NCBI GenBank assembly: GCA_031422295.1
Contig: JANOQM010000058.1
Coordinates: 1-64,000, forward strand
From: JANOMH01 sp031422295
GTDB lineage: Bacteria; Pseudomonadota; Alphaproteobacteria; Rhodobacterales; Rhodobacteraceae
Direction of reading: 5' to 3'
Length of the DNA: 64,000 bases
The position numbers were made by a program, and so were the translations under genes. Of the stretch, positions 16,985-26,122 are shown in pieces; the first letter of the stretch is position 1; every line of letters begins with the position of its first letter. The notes beneath the pieces are model-generated. The model was not told the origin of the DNA. It made no database searches and saw only the letters and a program-made list of their open reading frames with translations.

Positions 16985-19426
16985 TCATGGCTGCACTGGC
17001 AGGCTGGCGAGTGTGTCGCGCGCCAGCTGGAACTGCGGCAGCGGGCTGTCCCCGGCCAGATCAAGGGCGCGGGTCAGGACCGGAGCGGCCTCGGCGGGCT
17101 GGTTCAGGGCGACATAGGTCATACCCAGATGGAACTGCACCAGCGGGTCATCGGGCAGGCCCAGGGCTGCGGCCCGCAGATCGGGCAAAGCTTCGGCAAA
17201 ATTACCGCGCCGGTATTCGATCCAGCCATAGGTATCCTGAAACGCCGGCACATCCAGCCCGCGCAACCGCCGGGCCACGGCAAAGGCCCGCTCCAGTGCA
17301 GCGGCATCATCGCGGTGCGTGGCAATCAGGCTGGCCAGATTATTGGCAATGATCACATTGCTGCTGTTGCGGACATATAGCGCCTCGTAAACAATGATCG
17401 CGCCGTCGATATCGCCGCTTTGTTCCAGCAAGGCCGCCTTGATCAGCGGCAATGACACCCCATCCGGCTGCGCCACAATGCCTGCGTCAATCACTGCGGC
17501 TGCATCGGCCGCACGCCCCGACGCGGCCAGAAGCCGGTATAGCATCTTGACCGGCTCTTCTTCGGCCGGGGCGGCGGCGATGATCTCGCGCAGCGTCTGT
17601 TCGGCCTGCTCCAGATCGCCGCCAATCGTATCGACCGAGACCCCCAGAAGTTTCAGCGTGATGTCATCGGGTGCTGCGATCCGGGCCTGATCAAGGGTCA
17701 CGCGGGCCTCGTCCAGTTTGCCACTGCGCAACTGGGTGACCACGATCATCGCAATCGCACTGCTGTCATTGCCGCCCTGGCCGATCTGGCCTTCCAGAAA
17801 GGCCAGGCTGTCTTCGGTCCGGTCCTGTCCGATCAGCAGGGCGGCCTGCAGGGACTGAGCCATCCGCGCGGCCTCGGGTGTGTCGATGGTCTGCACCGTG
17901 TCCAGCACCTCTTGGGCGCGGGCCCAGTCCTGTGTTGCCAGCCAGATATCGGCCAGTTGCGACAAGATCTCGAGATTGGCGGGATTCACACGGCGGGCGT
18001 CCAGCAGCACGGATTCCGCGACCTGGGTGCGCCCGTCGCGCAACAGGAACCGGGCATAGCGCAGCGCTGTGTCGGGGGCACTGTCCGACACTTCGACCGC
18101 CATGGCCAGCCGTTCGCCGGCCAGTTCCGGGCTGCCCGCGCGTTCATGCGCTTCGGCCATCAGGGTCAGGACGCTGGCATCGCGCGGCGCCTGACTAAGG
18201 GCGGCGCGCAGGTCTGCAATGGCCGCATCCGGCTGGTCATCGGCAATCAGCCAGACGGCCCGCATTTTCAACGCCTCAACATTGGTGGTATCTTCGGCAA
18301 TCACATCTTCCACCAGGGCGCGCGCGCCCACCGGATTTTCGGTGACCACCAGCATCTGCGCCAGGATCAGCTTGATCCGGCGGGTCTGGTCCGATGGTTC
18401 AGCGGTGGCCACGATATCCTGCAAGGTGGTCATCGCCAGATCCTGCTGGCCCGCCTCGAAATCAAGGCCCGCCTTCAGGGCGCGGTACAGATCGGCATTG
18501 GGCTGGCCGGCATTTGCGGCAATCAGCCGGTCCAGTTCGGCCACGGCTGTTGCAGTGTCACGGGCGGCGCGCAGAAACTGCACCACAACCACATGGCCTT
18601 CGACAGCATCCGTATCGGCCCCGGCCAGTTCACGCAAAATCGCTTCGGCCCCGTCAAAATCCTGCTGCGTCATGTACCAGCCGATCAGGGCGGTGCGGAC
18701 CTCTTCATTCTCGGGAAACAGCTTGAACATGGTTTCCAGCTGAACCCCGGAGGCCTGCGTATCGCCAACCTCCTGCAACAGGCGGAATTTGAAGATGTGA
18801 AATTCAATGACATCCGGCTCCAGCACCAGGGCGGCATCCAGCAGCGGCATGGCGGTTTGCGGCGCAGGGCCGGTCAGGGCTGCATCAATCAGAATCCGGC
18901 GCACCACCTGATTATCGGGCAAAAGCCCCGACACAATCCCGGCCCGGCTGACCGCAGCGGCCTTGGCCACATCATCCTGATCCAGCACCGCCTTGCGGTA
19001 TTCCAGCGCAACTGCCAGCGCCTGCACCTCGGGCGCATCCGGGGTCAGGGCGATGGCGGCATTGCCATGCCGCTCGACCTCGTCCCAGTCGCCACGGCCG
19101 ACGGCAATCCCGGCCAGCGTGACGCGAACCGGGACAGTATCGGGATATTGTTCGATCAGGCGCAGATACTGGCCATAGGCCTCGGTCACCTCGCCACGCG
19201 CCAACTGCGTGTCGGCATAGACCTGCCGGGCTTGCAGGTGAAAGCCGTCATATTTGAACACATTGCGAAATTCGACCAGGGCCCGGTCCACATCACCTGC
19301 CTCGAGCAGGGCCATGCCGGACTGGAAATAACGCTCGGCTTTTTCTTCATCACTTTCGCACCCGGCCAGCGAAAGAGTTGCGACCAGCATCAGCACGACA
19401 AGAGAAAAACGCAGCATTCTATTCAT
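16985..19426 (-). CDS. prsT: TPR-repeat lipoprotein, PrsT type (exosortase-system associated)
   Basis: 813 residues. The signal peptide ends in a lipobox, LSLAGC, with the lipidated Cys at residue 23. The rest is about twenty tetratricopeptide-like helix pairs (for example YFQSGMALLEAGDVDRALVE near the start and LAGDSPLPQFQLARDTLA at the end). PrsT-type proteins occur next to Wza, chain-length and sugar-transferase genes in PEP-CTERM loci and are thought to act as scaffolds in the periplasm or outer membrane. It sits between the Wza-like gene and the initiating transferase on the same strand. Role beyond protein-protein contact is inferred. Confidence 0.85.
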   Translation of the reverse strand: MNRMLRFSLVVLMLVATLSLAGCESDEEKAERYFQSGMALLEAGDVDRALVEFRNVFKYDGFHLQARQVYADTQLARGEVTEAYGQYLRLIEQYPDTVPVRVTLAGIAVGRGDWDEVERHGNAAIALTPDAPEVQALAVALEYRKAVLDQDDVAKAAAVSRAGIVSGLLPDNQVVRRILIDAALTGPAPQTAMPLLDAALVLEPDVIEFHIFKFRLLQEVGDTQASGVQLETMFKLFPENEEVRTALIGWYMTQQDFDGAEAILRELAGADTDAVEGHVVVVQFLRAARDTATAVAELDRLIAANAGQPNADLYRALKAGLDFEAGQQDLAMTTLQDIVATAEPSDQTRRIKLILAQMLVVTENPVGARALVEDVIAEDTTNVEALKMRAVWLIADDQPDAAIADLRAALSQAPRDASVLTLMAEAHERAGSPELAGERLAMAVEVSDSAPDTALRYARFLLRDGRTQVAESVLLDARRVNPANLEILSQLADIWLATQDWARAQEVLDTVQTIDTPEAARMAQSLQAALLIGQDRTEDSLAFLEGQIGQGGNDSSAIAMIVVTQLRSGKLDEARVTLDQARIAAPDDITLKLLGVSVDTIGGDLEQAEQTLREIIAAAPAEEEPVKMLYRLLAASGRAADAAAVIDAGIVAQPDGVSLPLIKAALLEQSGDIDGAIIVYEALYVRNSSNVIIANNLASLIATHRDDAAALERAFAVARRLRGLDVPAFQDTYGWIEYRRGNFAEALPDLRAAALGLPDDPLVQFHLGMTYVALNQPAEAAPVLTRALDLAGDSPLPQFQLARDTLASLPVQP

Positions 19427-19538
19427 CCGAAATGAGTGATCTTGACAGCAATAGCGCCAGTCTCAGCTAAGCACAGGTCGGGATAGAGCGCAAATCTGGC
19501 CGCAATATGACCCTGTCCGATCTGGCCCTGTCCGAAGC

Positions 19539-20249
19539 TCAGTATCCGGTGCCGCGCAACACGACACGCACTGTCGCACCCAGCAGGGCCAGATCAGTGC
19601 GCAGCGACAGCTTGCGCGCGTAATCGGCGTCAAACCCGGCGCGGTCGGCAAAAGAGCTCTCGTTGCGCTTGGAGACCTGCCAGATGCCGGTGATCCCCGG
19701 ACGCAACCGGTAATAGGCCTGCCCCGGATACAGACTGCGCTGGCAGGGCATCATCGGACGCGGCCCGACAAGGCTCATGTCGCCGTTGAAGACATTCCAC
19801 AGCTGCGGCAGCTCATCGAACGAGGATTTGCGCAATATCTTGCCAAAGCGGGTGATGCGCGGATCGACTTTGAGTTTCTGGGTCCGGTCCCATTCGGCCC
19901 GGGCCAGCGGATTTGCCTGCAGATGCGCCTCAAGCGCGACATCCGCTTGCCGGACCATCGAGCGCAGTTTCCACATTGTATAGACTTTACCACCCCGGCC
20001 AATGCGGCTTTGGCTGTAGAACGGCTTGCCGCCACCCAGCGCCACGATCAGGGCCAGAAAGGCGATCAGCGGCACCGTGACCGGTGCGGCAAGTACGACC
20101 AATGTGATATCAAGCAGCCGCTTAAGGCCATTGCGATATATCCCGCCATCATCGGCAGACAGCGCATCCCGCGGCGCAAACAGAAATGATACCCCACCAG
20201 CGGCACCCTTATCAGTGGGCCGCGCGACATCTGTCGAACTCAGAGTCAT
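19539..20249 (-). CDS. Undecaprenyl-phosphate sugar transferase (ExoY/WcaJ-like, initiating)
   Basis: 236 residues from the ATG at 20247-20249 (GAGG upstream); an ATG at 20282 lacks a ribosome site. One hydrophobic segment (LLDITLVVLAAPVTVPLIAFLAL) is followed by the catalytic domain: MWKLRSM, FGKILRKSSFDELPQLWNV with the catalytic Asp-Glu pair, MSLVGPRPM, YYRLRPGITGIWQVSKR. This short form, without the extra N-terminal helices, corresponds to ExoY-type enzymes. It transfers a sugar-1-phosphate to undecaprenyl phosphate and so starts the repeat unit. First gene of the minus-strand group sugar transferase - TPR lipoprotein - Wza - barrel. Confidence 0.93.
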   Translation of the reverse strand: MTLSSTDVARPTDKGAAGGVSFLFAPRDALSADDGGIYRNGLKRLLDITLVVLAAPVTVPLIAFLALIVALGGGKPFYSQSRIGRGGKVYTMWKLRSMVRQADVALEAHLQANPLARAEWDRTQKLKVDPRITRFGKILRKSSFDELPQLWNVFNGDMSLVGPRPMMPCQRSLYPGQAYYRLRPGITGIWQVSKRNESSFADRAGFDADYARKLSLRTDLALLGATVRVVLRGTGY

Positions 20250-20814
20250 ATCAATGTCCTCGTTACCATCGTCATAAAACATGCTGCGCAGCAGAAACGT
20301 GTGCTTTGTAACCCCAGCGCTCGAAATGGTTTGCTGCCGTCACGGGCGGAAACCCGAATCGACCTCCCGCCTGGTTGGTTCTAAAGACAGATGCGCAGAA
20401 TCGCAACGAATTTTTAATGAACTTTTCATTACATTGTTTTATTAACTACATAATAACAAACATCTTTTTAGTTAATTTCGGGATTTCAGGCAGTTTGTTG
20501 CCGGTTCTATAACACAAGGTCGGCAACATCAGTGCATTACCAAACAGCCTGTTTTCGCGTCAGAGTCGCCACCTTGCGCGGCAAAATCCGCGCCGTGGAA
20601 CCCACCGGGCCAGGTTATGCCGCTGTGCAGAAAGGGTCGAATGCCTGCTACCCTCTTGCTATGGTTCGTGGCATGAGGCGGCAGGGTGATGTGCCACTGA
20701 CCTAGGACCCGGTCCGGCCACAGCGGCGGCCGATTTGTTTGACAAAGTCTTGATCGGTCGCACTTTCGGCCATTTTTGATAGTATACGGCGACAAAAGAA
20801 GGTTCGGGGTCACG
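20250..20814. other. Divergent intergenic region, AT-rich centre
   Basis: 565 bp between the sugar transferase and the ATPase gene, transcribed in opposite directions. The stretch 20400-20475 is far more AT-rich than its surroundings and is the best place for divergent promoters. I could not place a convincing -35/-10 pair or a sigma-54 site, and no coding frame here looks real. Confidence 0.6.
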
Positions 20815-21774
20815 ATGAGCAGCACGCTGGATATCTACACAGTCCATTTTGGCCTGCGTGAGCGGCCGTTTTCGCTTGTCCCGGATCCTGACTTTCTGTT
20901 CTGGTCGCCGCATCACAAGCGGGCCTTTACCATGCTGGAATACGGCATCCTGACCCGGGCACCGATCACCCTGATCACTGGCGAAGTCGGCGCTGGCAAG
21001 ACCACATTATTGCATCAACTCCTGAAATCGGTCGGCGCGGATGTGCGCATCGGACTGATTTCCAATGCGCATGGGTCGCGCGGGGAATTGCTGCGTTGGG
21101 TGCTGCTGGCGCTGAACCAGCCCGCCGCCCCCGAGGCCAGCTATGTCGATCTGTTCGGCCAGTTTCAGACCTATCTGATTGCCGAATATGCCATGGGCCG
21201 CCGGGTTATCCTGATTTTCGACGAAGCGCAGAACCTGAGCCGGGAATCACTGGAAGAATTGCGCATGTTCACCAATATCAACTCGAACAAGGACGAGTTG
21301 CTGCAACTGGTGCTGGTCGGCCAGCCCGAGTTGCGCCAGATGGTGCTGCGCCCGGACATGAGCCAGTTTGCCCAGCGGGTTGCCGCCAGTTACCACCTTG
21401 TCGCCATGGACCGCATGATGGTGCGCGCCTATATAACACACCGGCTGCAGGTGGCCGGGGCGGTTGACCAGATCTTTAACGATGCCGCCACCGATCTTGT
21501 GCATGAAGTGACGCGGGGTGTGCCGCGTCTGGTCAACCAGTTATGCGATCTGTCCATGGTTTATGCGTTCACCAATACCCAACGGCATGTCGACCGCCCC
21601 CTGGTGCAGCAGGTGCTGAATGATGGCGTGTTCTTTGGAAACGGCTGGTCTGAGCCCCCCGCACTGGTGTTGCGGCCCGAACCAAGGCCCGAACTGAGGC
21701 CCGAGTTGAGAACCGAGTTAAGACCCGAGCTTAAACAGGAACCGCGACCCGAACTCAGACGGAAGATGGAATAA
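20815..21774 (+). CDS. AAA ATPase, ExeA/PEP-CTERM locus type
   Basis: 319 residues from the ATG at 20815, which begins at the conserved region; an earlier start at 20776 adds nothing family-like. The N-terminus YTVHFGLRERPFSLVPDPDF is the hallmark of ExeA-like ATPases. Walker A is TGEVGAGKTTLL, Walker B LIFDEAQNLS, and a sensor-like region RGVPRLVNQLCD follows. In exosortase loci this protein is found with chain-length and kinase genes and may power or organise export. The last 35 residues are a 12-bp-based repeat (LRPEPRPELRPEL...), charged and unlike the family, ending at the stop. The next gene starts two bases later. Confidence 0.9.
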   Translation: MSSTLDIYTVHFGLRERPFSLVPDPDFLFWSPHHKRAFTMLEYGILTRAPITLITGEVGAGKTTLLHQLLKSVGADVRIGLISNAHGSRGELLRWVLLALNQPAAPEASYVDLFGQFQTYLIAEYAMGRRVILIFDEAQNLSRESLEELRMFTNINSNKDELLQLVLVGQPELRQMVLRPDMSQFAQRVAASYHLVAMDRMMVRAYITHRLQVAGAVDQIFNDAATDLVHEVTRGVPRLVNQLCDLSMVYAFTNTQRHVDRPLVQQVLNDGVFFGNGWSEPPALVLRPEPRPELRPELRTELRPELKQEPRPELRRKME

Positions 21775-21776
21775 CG

Positions 21777-23372
21777 ATGGACCTGAAGTTTTACCTGTCG
21801 CTGTTCTGGCGCAGACTGCCCTATTTCCTGATCCTGCTGGCGATCGGGTCAGCGATCGGTGTGACACTGGCCACGGTCCTGCCGCCAGTCTATGTCGCGC
21901 GGGCCGTGCTGATCGTGGAATCGCAACAGATCCCCGACGAACTGGCCGCAACCACGGTCGAAACCCAGGCCACTGAACAGCTGCAGATCATCCAACAGCG
22001 CATCCTGACCCGTAACAGCCTGCTGGACATGGCCAACCGGCTGCAGATCTATGGCGCAGCCGACGACCAGCAGGCCACACGCTTGCCCGCCGACGAGATT
22101 GTTGAAGATCTGCGCCGCCGGATCGGCATCATCACGACCGGCGGGACTGCGGCCAACCGCGGCCCGGTGCAAGCCACCATCGTCAATGTCAGCTTCGAAG
22201 CCTCGACAGCGGCCATGTCGGCCACGGTGGCCAACGAGGTCGTTACGCTGATTCTCAAAGAAAACGTCGAGATCCGGACCAATGTTGCGGGCCAGACGCT
22301 GGAGTTTTTTACCCAGGACGTGGCCCGGCTGGATCAGGAACTCGCCACATTGGGCGGCCGGATTCTGGAATTTCAGGAGGCCAATCTGGAGGCACTGCCA
22401 GACAGTCTGGATTTCCGGCGCAGCCAGCAGGCCGCGGCCCAGGAGCGTCTGTTGCAGCTTGAGCGCGAGGTTTCCGTCCTGCGTGACCGGCGCGACCGGC
22501 TGGTGTCCTTGTACGAGACGACGGGGCAAGTGGTCGATACTGTTCCCGCCGCCGCAATGACGCCCGAACAGCGGCAGCTGCAGAGCCTGCGCGACGAACT
22601 GACCAACGCCCTGGCCGTGCTGTCGCCGACAAATCCGCGGGTCAAGATGCTCGAGGCGCAGATTGCAGCACTCGAGGGCAGGGTGGCCGCCCAGTTGGCC
22701 GCCGGCGGGACCATTTCGAATGATGGGGTACAACTGTCGGCCTTTGATCTGCAACTGGCGGATATTGACGGCCAGCTTGAATTCCTGGCCAGCCAAAAAC
22801 TCCAGATCGAAACGACAATGGCCGCGCTGCAACAGTCGATCGAGGCCACCCCGGGCAATGCGATTGCGCTGGATACGCTGCAGCGCGACTATGCCAATGT
22901 GCGTGTGCAATACGATCTGGCTGTGGCCAACCGCGCCCGTGCCGAAACCGGCGACACGATCGAGGCTTTGGCCAAAGGCCAGCGGATTTCGATCATCGAA
23001 CAGGCCATAGCGCCGCGTGCGCCAGAAAGCCCGAACCGCCCCATCGTGGCTGCCGCTGGAATTGGTGCAGGACTGGTGCTTGGGCTTGGCCTTGTCGTTC
23101 TGCTGGAACTGATGAACAAGGCGATCCGCCGCCCGGCCGAACTGACCGCCCGGCTGGGAATCACCCCGTTCGGCACCCTGCCATTGATCCGTACCAAGGC
23201 CGAGATCCTGCGCCGCCGCCTGATTATTGCCGCAGCTTTTGCGCTGGTGCTGGTCGTGCTGCCCGCAGCCTTGTGGTTTGTGCAGACCCAGATCATGCCG
23301 CTGGAGCAGGTGCTGGATCAGCTTCTGGCCCGGTTTGGCCTGACAGCCGTCTTTGAGCGGATTTTCCGATAA
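21777..23372 (+). CDS. Polysaccharide chain-length determinant (PCP, Wzz/GNVR type)
   Basis: 531 residues. A first membrane helix at about 14-36 (LPYFLILLAIGSAIGVTLA) opens a Wzz domain; a long coiled-coil region (about 180-400) follows; the GNVR-type segment IALDTLQRDYANVRVQYDLAV precedes a second helix (about 422-445). A third hydrophobic stretch near 480-505 and a short tail follow, which is one more than usual. It has no kinase domain; that is the next gene. It sets polymer length in the periplasm, working with the kinase and the Wza-like protein. It starts two bases after the ATPase stop, so the two are one operon. Confidence 0.92.
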   Translation: MDLKFYLSLFWRRLPYFLILLAIGSAIGVTLATVLPPVYVARAVLIVESQQIPDELAATTVETQATEQLQIIQQRILTRNSLLDMANRLQIYGAADDQQATRLPADEIVEDLRRRIGIITTGGTAANRGPVQATIVNVSFEASTAAMSATVANEVVTLILKENVEIRTNVAGQTLEFFTQDVARLDQELATLGGRILEFQEANLEALPDSLDFRRSQQAAAQERLLQLEREVSVLRDRRDRLVSLYETTGQVVDTVPAAAMTPEQRQLQSLRDELTNALAVLSPTNPRVKMLEAQIAALEGRVAAQLAAGGTISNDGVQLSAFDLQLADIDGQLEFLASQKLQIETTMAALQQSIEATPGNAIALDTLQRDYANVRVQYDLAVANRARAETGDTIEALAKGQRISIIEQAIAPRAPESPNRPIVAAAGIGAGLVLGLGLVVLLELMNKAIRRPAELTARLGITPFGTLPLIRTKAEILRRRLIIAAAFALVLVVLPAALWFVQTQIMPLEQVLDQLLARFGLTAVFERIFR

Positions 23373-23409
23373 CGCTTGCTTGCCCGAACGCCCCGAAAAG
23401 GAACCTGAC

Positions 23410-24273
23410 ATGGAAAAGATCCAGGACGCCATTGCCAAAGCCCGCGCAACCCGCACGGATGGGTCCGACATGTCCGCAGACCTGTCGCATTCCGGGGGCC
23501 GGGTGTCTGATCCGGCCCAAGAGACCACCCCCCGGATCACGCAACAGCCTGCAGCACAGATCACCAAAAACTGGGCCGCCCTGCCGGCCTTTGCGCCCAA
23601 GGCCGCGCATTTGCAGCGCAACCGGATCGTGGCTTTTGCCCCTGGCCACGCGGCGACCGCCTTTGACGTGATGCGCACCCGGCTGCTACAACAGATGCGG
23701 GCCAACGGCTGGCGCAGGCTGGCCATCACTTCGCCGGGGCCGGGCTGTGGTAAAAGCATGCTGGCGCTGAACCTCGCCTTCAGTCTGGGCCGCCAGCAAG
23801 ACCAGCGCAGCCTGATTATCGACCTGGACATGCGCCGCCCGTCGATGGCGAAATATCTGGGAATCAGCACCGAACACAGCATCGCCAAGGTGCTGGACGG
23901 CACCGCCACCTTGGCCGACAGCGCAGTCCGTTACGGCAGCAACCTGGCCTTTGCCAGCCATCACGGGGCAGTGCCCAATTCCGCCGAACTGCTGCAAAGC
24001 ACCCAAGGGGCCGCCGCACTGGACCTGATCAGCGCCACCTATGACCCTACGATCATGATCTTTGACATGCCGCCGATGCAGGCAGGCGATGATGTCATGG
24101 CCTTTGCATCGCGCGTCGATTGCGTCCTGCTGGTCGCCGCTGCAGGCGATACCACGATCAGCCAGGTCGATACCTGCGAACGCGACCTGGCAGCGCAGAC
24201 CAATGTGCTGGGCGTGGTGCTGAACAAATGCCGCTATATGACCGAAGAGGACAGCTACGGCTATTATAACTGA
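23410..24273 (+). CDS. Cytoplasmic tyrosine autokinase/ATPase of exopolysaccharide locus (CpsD/CapB-like)
   Basis: About 288 residues from the ATG at 23410 (AAAAGGAA upstream); the frame begins earlier at 23353 inside the previous gene. Walker A is GPGCGKSMLALNL, Walker A' LIIDLDMRRPS and Walker B IMIFDMPP. These are the three motifs of bacterial tyrosine kinases. The C-terminus EEDSYGYYN has a short tyrosine cluster that could be the phosphorylation site. It is expected to pair with the chain-length protein and regulate polymerisation through phosphorylation cycles. Third gene of the ATPase - PCP - kinase operon, followed by a terminator. Confidence 0.9.
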   Translation: MEKIQDAIAKARATRTDGSDMSADLSHSGGRVSDPAQETTPRITQQPAAQITKNWAALPAFAPKAAHLQRNRIVAFAPGHAATAFDVMRTRLLQQMRANGWRRLAITSPGPGCGKSMLALNLAFSLGRQQDQRSLIIDLDMRRPSMAKYLGISTEHSIAKVLDGTATLADSAVRYGSNLAFASHHGAVPNSAELLQSTQGAAALDLISATYDPTIMIFDMPPMQAGDDVMAFASRVDCVLLVAAAGDTTISQVDTCERDLAAQTNVLGVVLNKCRYMTEEDSYGYYN

Positions 24274-24325
24274 GCGGCCCGGTAGACTGGCAATGCCGGC
24301 TGGTAAACTGTGGGTCAGACATGAA

Positions 24326-24350
24326 AAAGGGCCGGATCAACCGGCCCTTT
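24326..24350 (+). terminator. Rho-independent terminator after the kinase gene
   Basis: A perfect 10-bp stem aaagggccgg/ccggcccttt with an ATCAA loop, directly after the ATPase-PCP-kinase operon and before the converging VPLPA-CTERM gene; A and T flanks allow use from either side. Confidence 0.88.
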
Positions 24351-24373
24351 CTGCAATCTGCGTGATCGTAGGA

Positions 24374-24964
24374 TCAGACCGTCTTGCGACGGCGCAGGGC
24401 CGCGATGCCGCCCAAAGCCCCCAGCAGCAACAGACCACCGGCCGGCAGCGGCACAGCAGAAAGCGTGACACTGGACAAAACGGCACCAATATTGTCGCCG
24501 CCCGCATTCTGGAACGTCAGGGCACCACCGGTTGTCGTGAAAGTCAACGGCACGATTGTCGAGACATCATCACCAGACAAGATGTTCGAAATCGTGGTCG
24601 ACCAACTTCCCAGGGTGATCGTGACCGAGTCAGGATCAGCCCCACGACTGTTGCCAAAGAGTTCAAAGGCCAGCTCATAAGTGCCAGCTGCAAAAACTAC
24701 CACGCTCGACAGCAGACCTGACAGATTTTCCGAACCGTCAAGATCAATACAGCCCCCGGTACCGCGGCACAGATTGCCGAAGCCGTTGGTGATGATGTAA
24801 TCAAGGGTCGGCCCGGCAGTCCAGTTGGGTGCCAAAAAGTTGGGGCCAATGTTGAGCACATCTACTGCACCATACTCAAAGTCATCCTGCAGAACGAGCG
24901 TCGCTGCCGACACAGCACTGGTCATCGACAGGCCAAGAACAGCGGCTGCAATTATATTTTTCAT
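24374..24964 (-). CDS. VPLPA-CTERM protein
   Basis: 196 residues from the ATG at 24962-24964, which starts a clean signal peptide (MKNIIAAAVLGLSMTSAVSA); the frame upstream to 25057 is not supported. The body resembles a beta-sandwich or jelly roll (DGSENLSGLLSS, GTYELAFELFGNSRGAD, VTITLGSWSTTIS) as in carbohydrate-binding-type modules found in many CTERM proteins; that is a fold guess. There are two Cys in CRGTGGC. The tail AVPLPAGGLLLLGALGG with AALRRRKTV is a standard XrtD signal. It is the first of three cargo genes in a row, each with its own start and terminator. Confidence 0.88.
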   Translation of the reverse strand: MKNIIAAAVLGLSMTSAVSAATLVLQDDFEYGAVDVLNIGPNFLAPNWTAGPTLDYIITNGFGNLCRGTGGCIDLDGSENLSGLLSSVVVFAAGTYELAFELFGNSRGADPDSVTITLGSWSTTISNILSGDDVSTIVPLTFTTTGGALTFQNAGGDNIGAVLSSVTLSAVPLPAGGLLLLGALGGIAALRRRKTV

Positions 24965-25181
24965 AAGCACACACTCCCAAAAACGACATTCAACTTCATC
25001 TTGTCTCAATCTTAACAAAAAAATGCTGCATCTGCAATGATCACGTATCTGCCACAAACTTCAACCAGAGGGGGAGTTTTGGGGGAAATTCCACAGATAA
25101 ATTTGCCCCTTGCGGGTGGTTGACCCGGCTTTCGCAACAATCCTCGCGCTGGATCACGCCTGACCGGTCAGCAAAAACCAA

Positions 25182-25218
25182 AGGCCGCGCGGATGATCGA
25201 GAATCATCCGCGCGGCCT
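25182..25218 (-). terminator. Strong hairpin terminator for the next minus-strand gene
   Basis: A perfect 16-bp stem (aggccgcgcggatgat and its complement) with a five-base loop; read on the minus strand it is followed by tttggtttttg. It lies 22 bases after the stop of the VPLPA-CTERM gene ending at 25240. Confidence 0.9.
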
Positions 25219-25239
25219 GTACTTCAAAGTGAGACCAGA

Positions 25240-25746
25240 TCAGACGGTCTTGCGACGACGCAGCGCGGCAATGCCGCCCAATGCACCAATCAGCAGCAGG
25301 CCACCGGCCGGCAACGGAACCGCAGCAGCGACTTCTACGTCAAAGCCAGCGCCTGCCGTCGAGTTGGTCCAGGTGAACAGCAGTGTCTGGCTGAGGTTCG
25401 GAACCGTGAACACGGTCGACAGAACAGTATCGCCTACGCCGATGTTGATGGTCGACAGCACGTTCATGCCGGAGTCGAGCCAGGACATGGTCAGGTTCTT
25501 GAACTGCTTGAACACGATGTTGCCGATTGTTGCGCTTGATTCCGCACTTACCGGATCAGCATCGGCATTGAACACAACGCTCCAAGAGCCTGCGCCACCT
25601 ACAGAATCGATATTGCCGAAAAATTCGTCCTCGGCATAACCAATGGTATAGCTGTTGCCGTCTTCAATAAGTGTAGCGGCCGAGGCCACAAGTGGTGTCA
25701 CAGCCAGCACAGCTGCGACGGCCAGATATTTCATTTTGCTAAACAT
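25240..25746 (-). CDS. VPLPA-CTERM protein
   Basis: 168 residues with AAGGAAG at ideal spacing before the ATG. Signal peptide MKYLAVAAVLAVTPLVASA, then a small body rich in beta-prone residues (SWSVVFNADADPVSAES, FKNLTMSWLDSGMNVLST) without a known family, and the tail AAVPLPAGGLLLIGALGG with AALRRRKTV. The last 26 residues differ from those of the preceding gene at one position, although the bodies are unrelated. No Cys is present in the mature part. Likely exported and processed by XrtD. Confidence 0.9.
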   Translation of the reverse strand: MFSKMKYLAVAAVLAVTPLVASAATLIEDGNSYTIGYAEDEFFGNIDSVGGAGSWSVVFNADADPVSAESSATIGNIVFKQFKNLTMSWLDSGMNVLSTINIGVGDTVLSTVFTVPNLSQTLLFTWTNSTAGAGFDVEVAAAVPLPAGGLLLIGALGGIAALRRRKTV

Positions 25747-26122
25747 AGCTCTTCCTTACAATCATGATGATGACGCTCAACTGCATCACTTAACGACACA
25801 TTAACGCCAGATTACTGCCTTGTTCGACGAACCGCAAGCAATGCCCCCTGTTTTGTTCTGGATTTCGTTCATTTTACTACCTCAGGTTGTGGTTCCCACT
25901 CAGGCACTGCTTTATGGGTGTATTTTCTGGTTTTACTGCCGGTTTTATCGCCGGTGATCGTTTCCATTTGTAACATTTTTCACTCGTTTCGCCTGCATTA
26001 CTTGGGAAAAGCAAAGGCCGGGCCCGGATTAATCCCGGCCCGGCCTTTGATTGATTCGATCTTGCCAGAGGCTTGCTACGGGGCCCGGCAGGGGCCGGTT
26101 TCAGCCCCGGCAAACGCCGGTT
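25747..26122. other. Intergenic region with a terminator hairpin at 26013-26048
   Basis: 376 bp. The right part holds a 36-nt near-perfect inverted repeat (aaaggccgggcc... with one mismatch) that would end transcription of the VPLPA-CTERM gene stopping at 26123. The left part is the upstream region of the 25240-25746 gene and is AT-rich; I see no clear promoter box. No coding frame is convincing. Confidence 0.7.

Noticed and set aside
17912..19435. 507-codon open frame on the plus strand
   Set aside because: Antisense shadow of the TPR lipoprotein; composition typical of GC-rich shadow frames.
20283..20814. ttgaca near 20738 as a sigma-70 promoter
   Set aside because: No -10 box at 16-18 bp; tagtat is too far away.
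21849..23909. 686-codon open frame on the minus strand
   Set aside because: It is the antisense shadow of the chain-length and kinase genes, which have clear families, ribosome sites and operon order; its own sequence is Gln/His/Arg-rich without domains.
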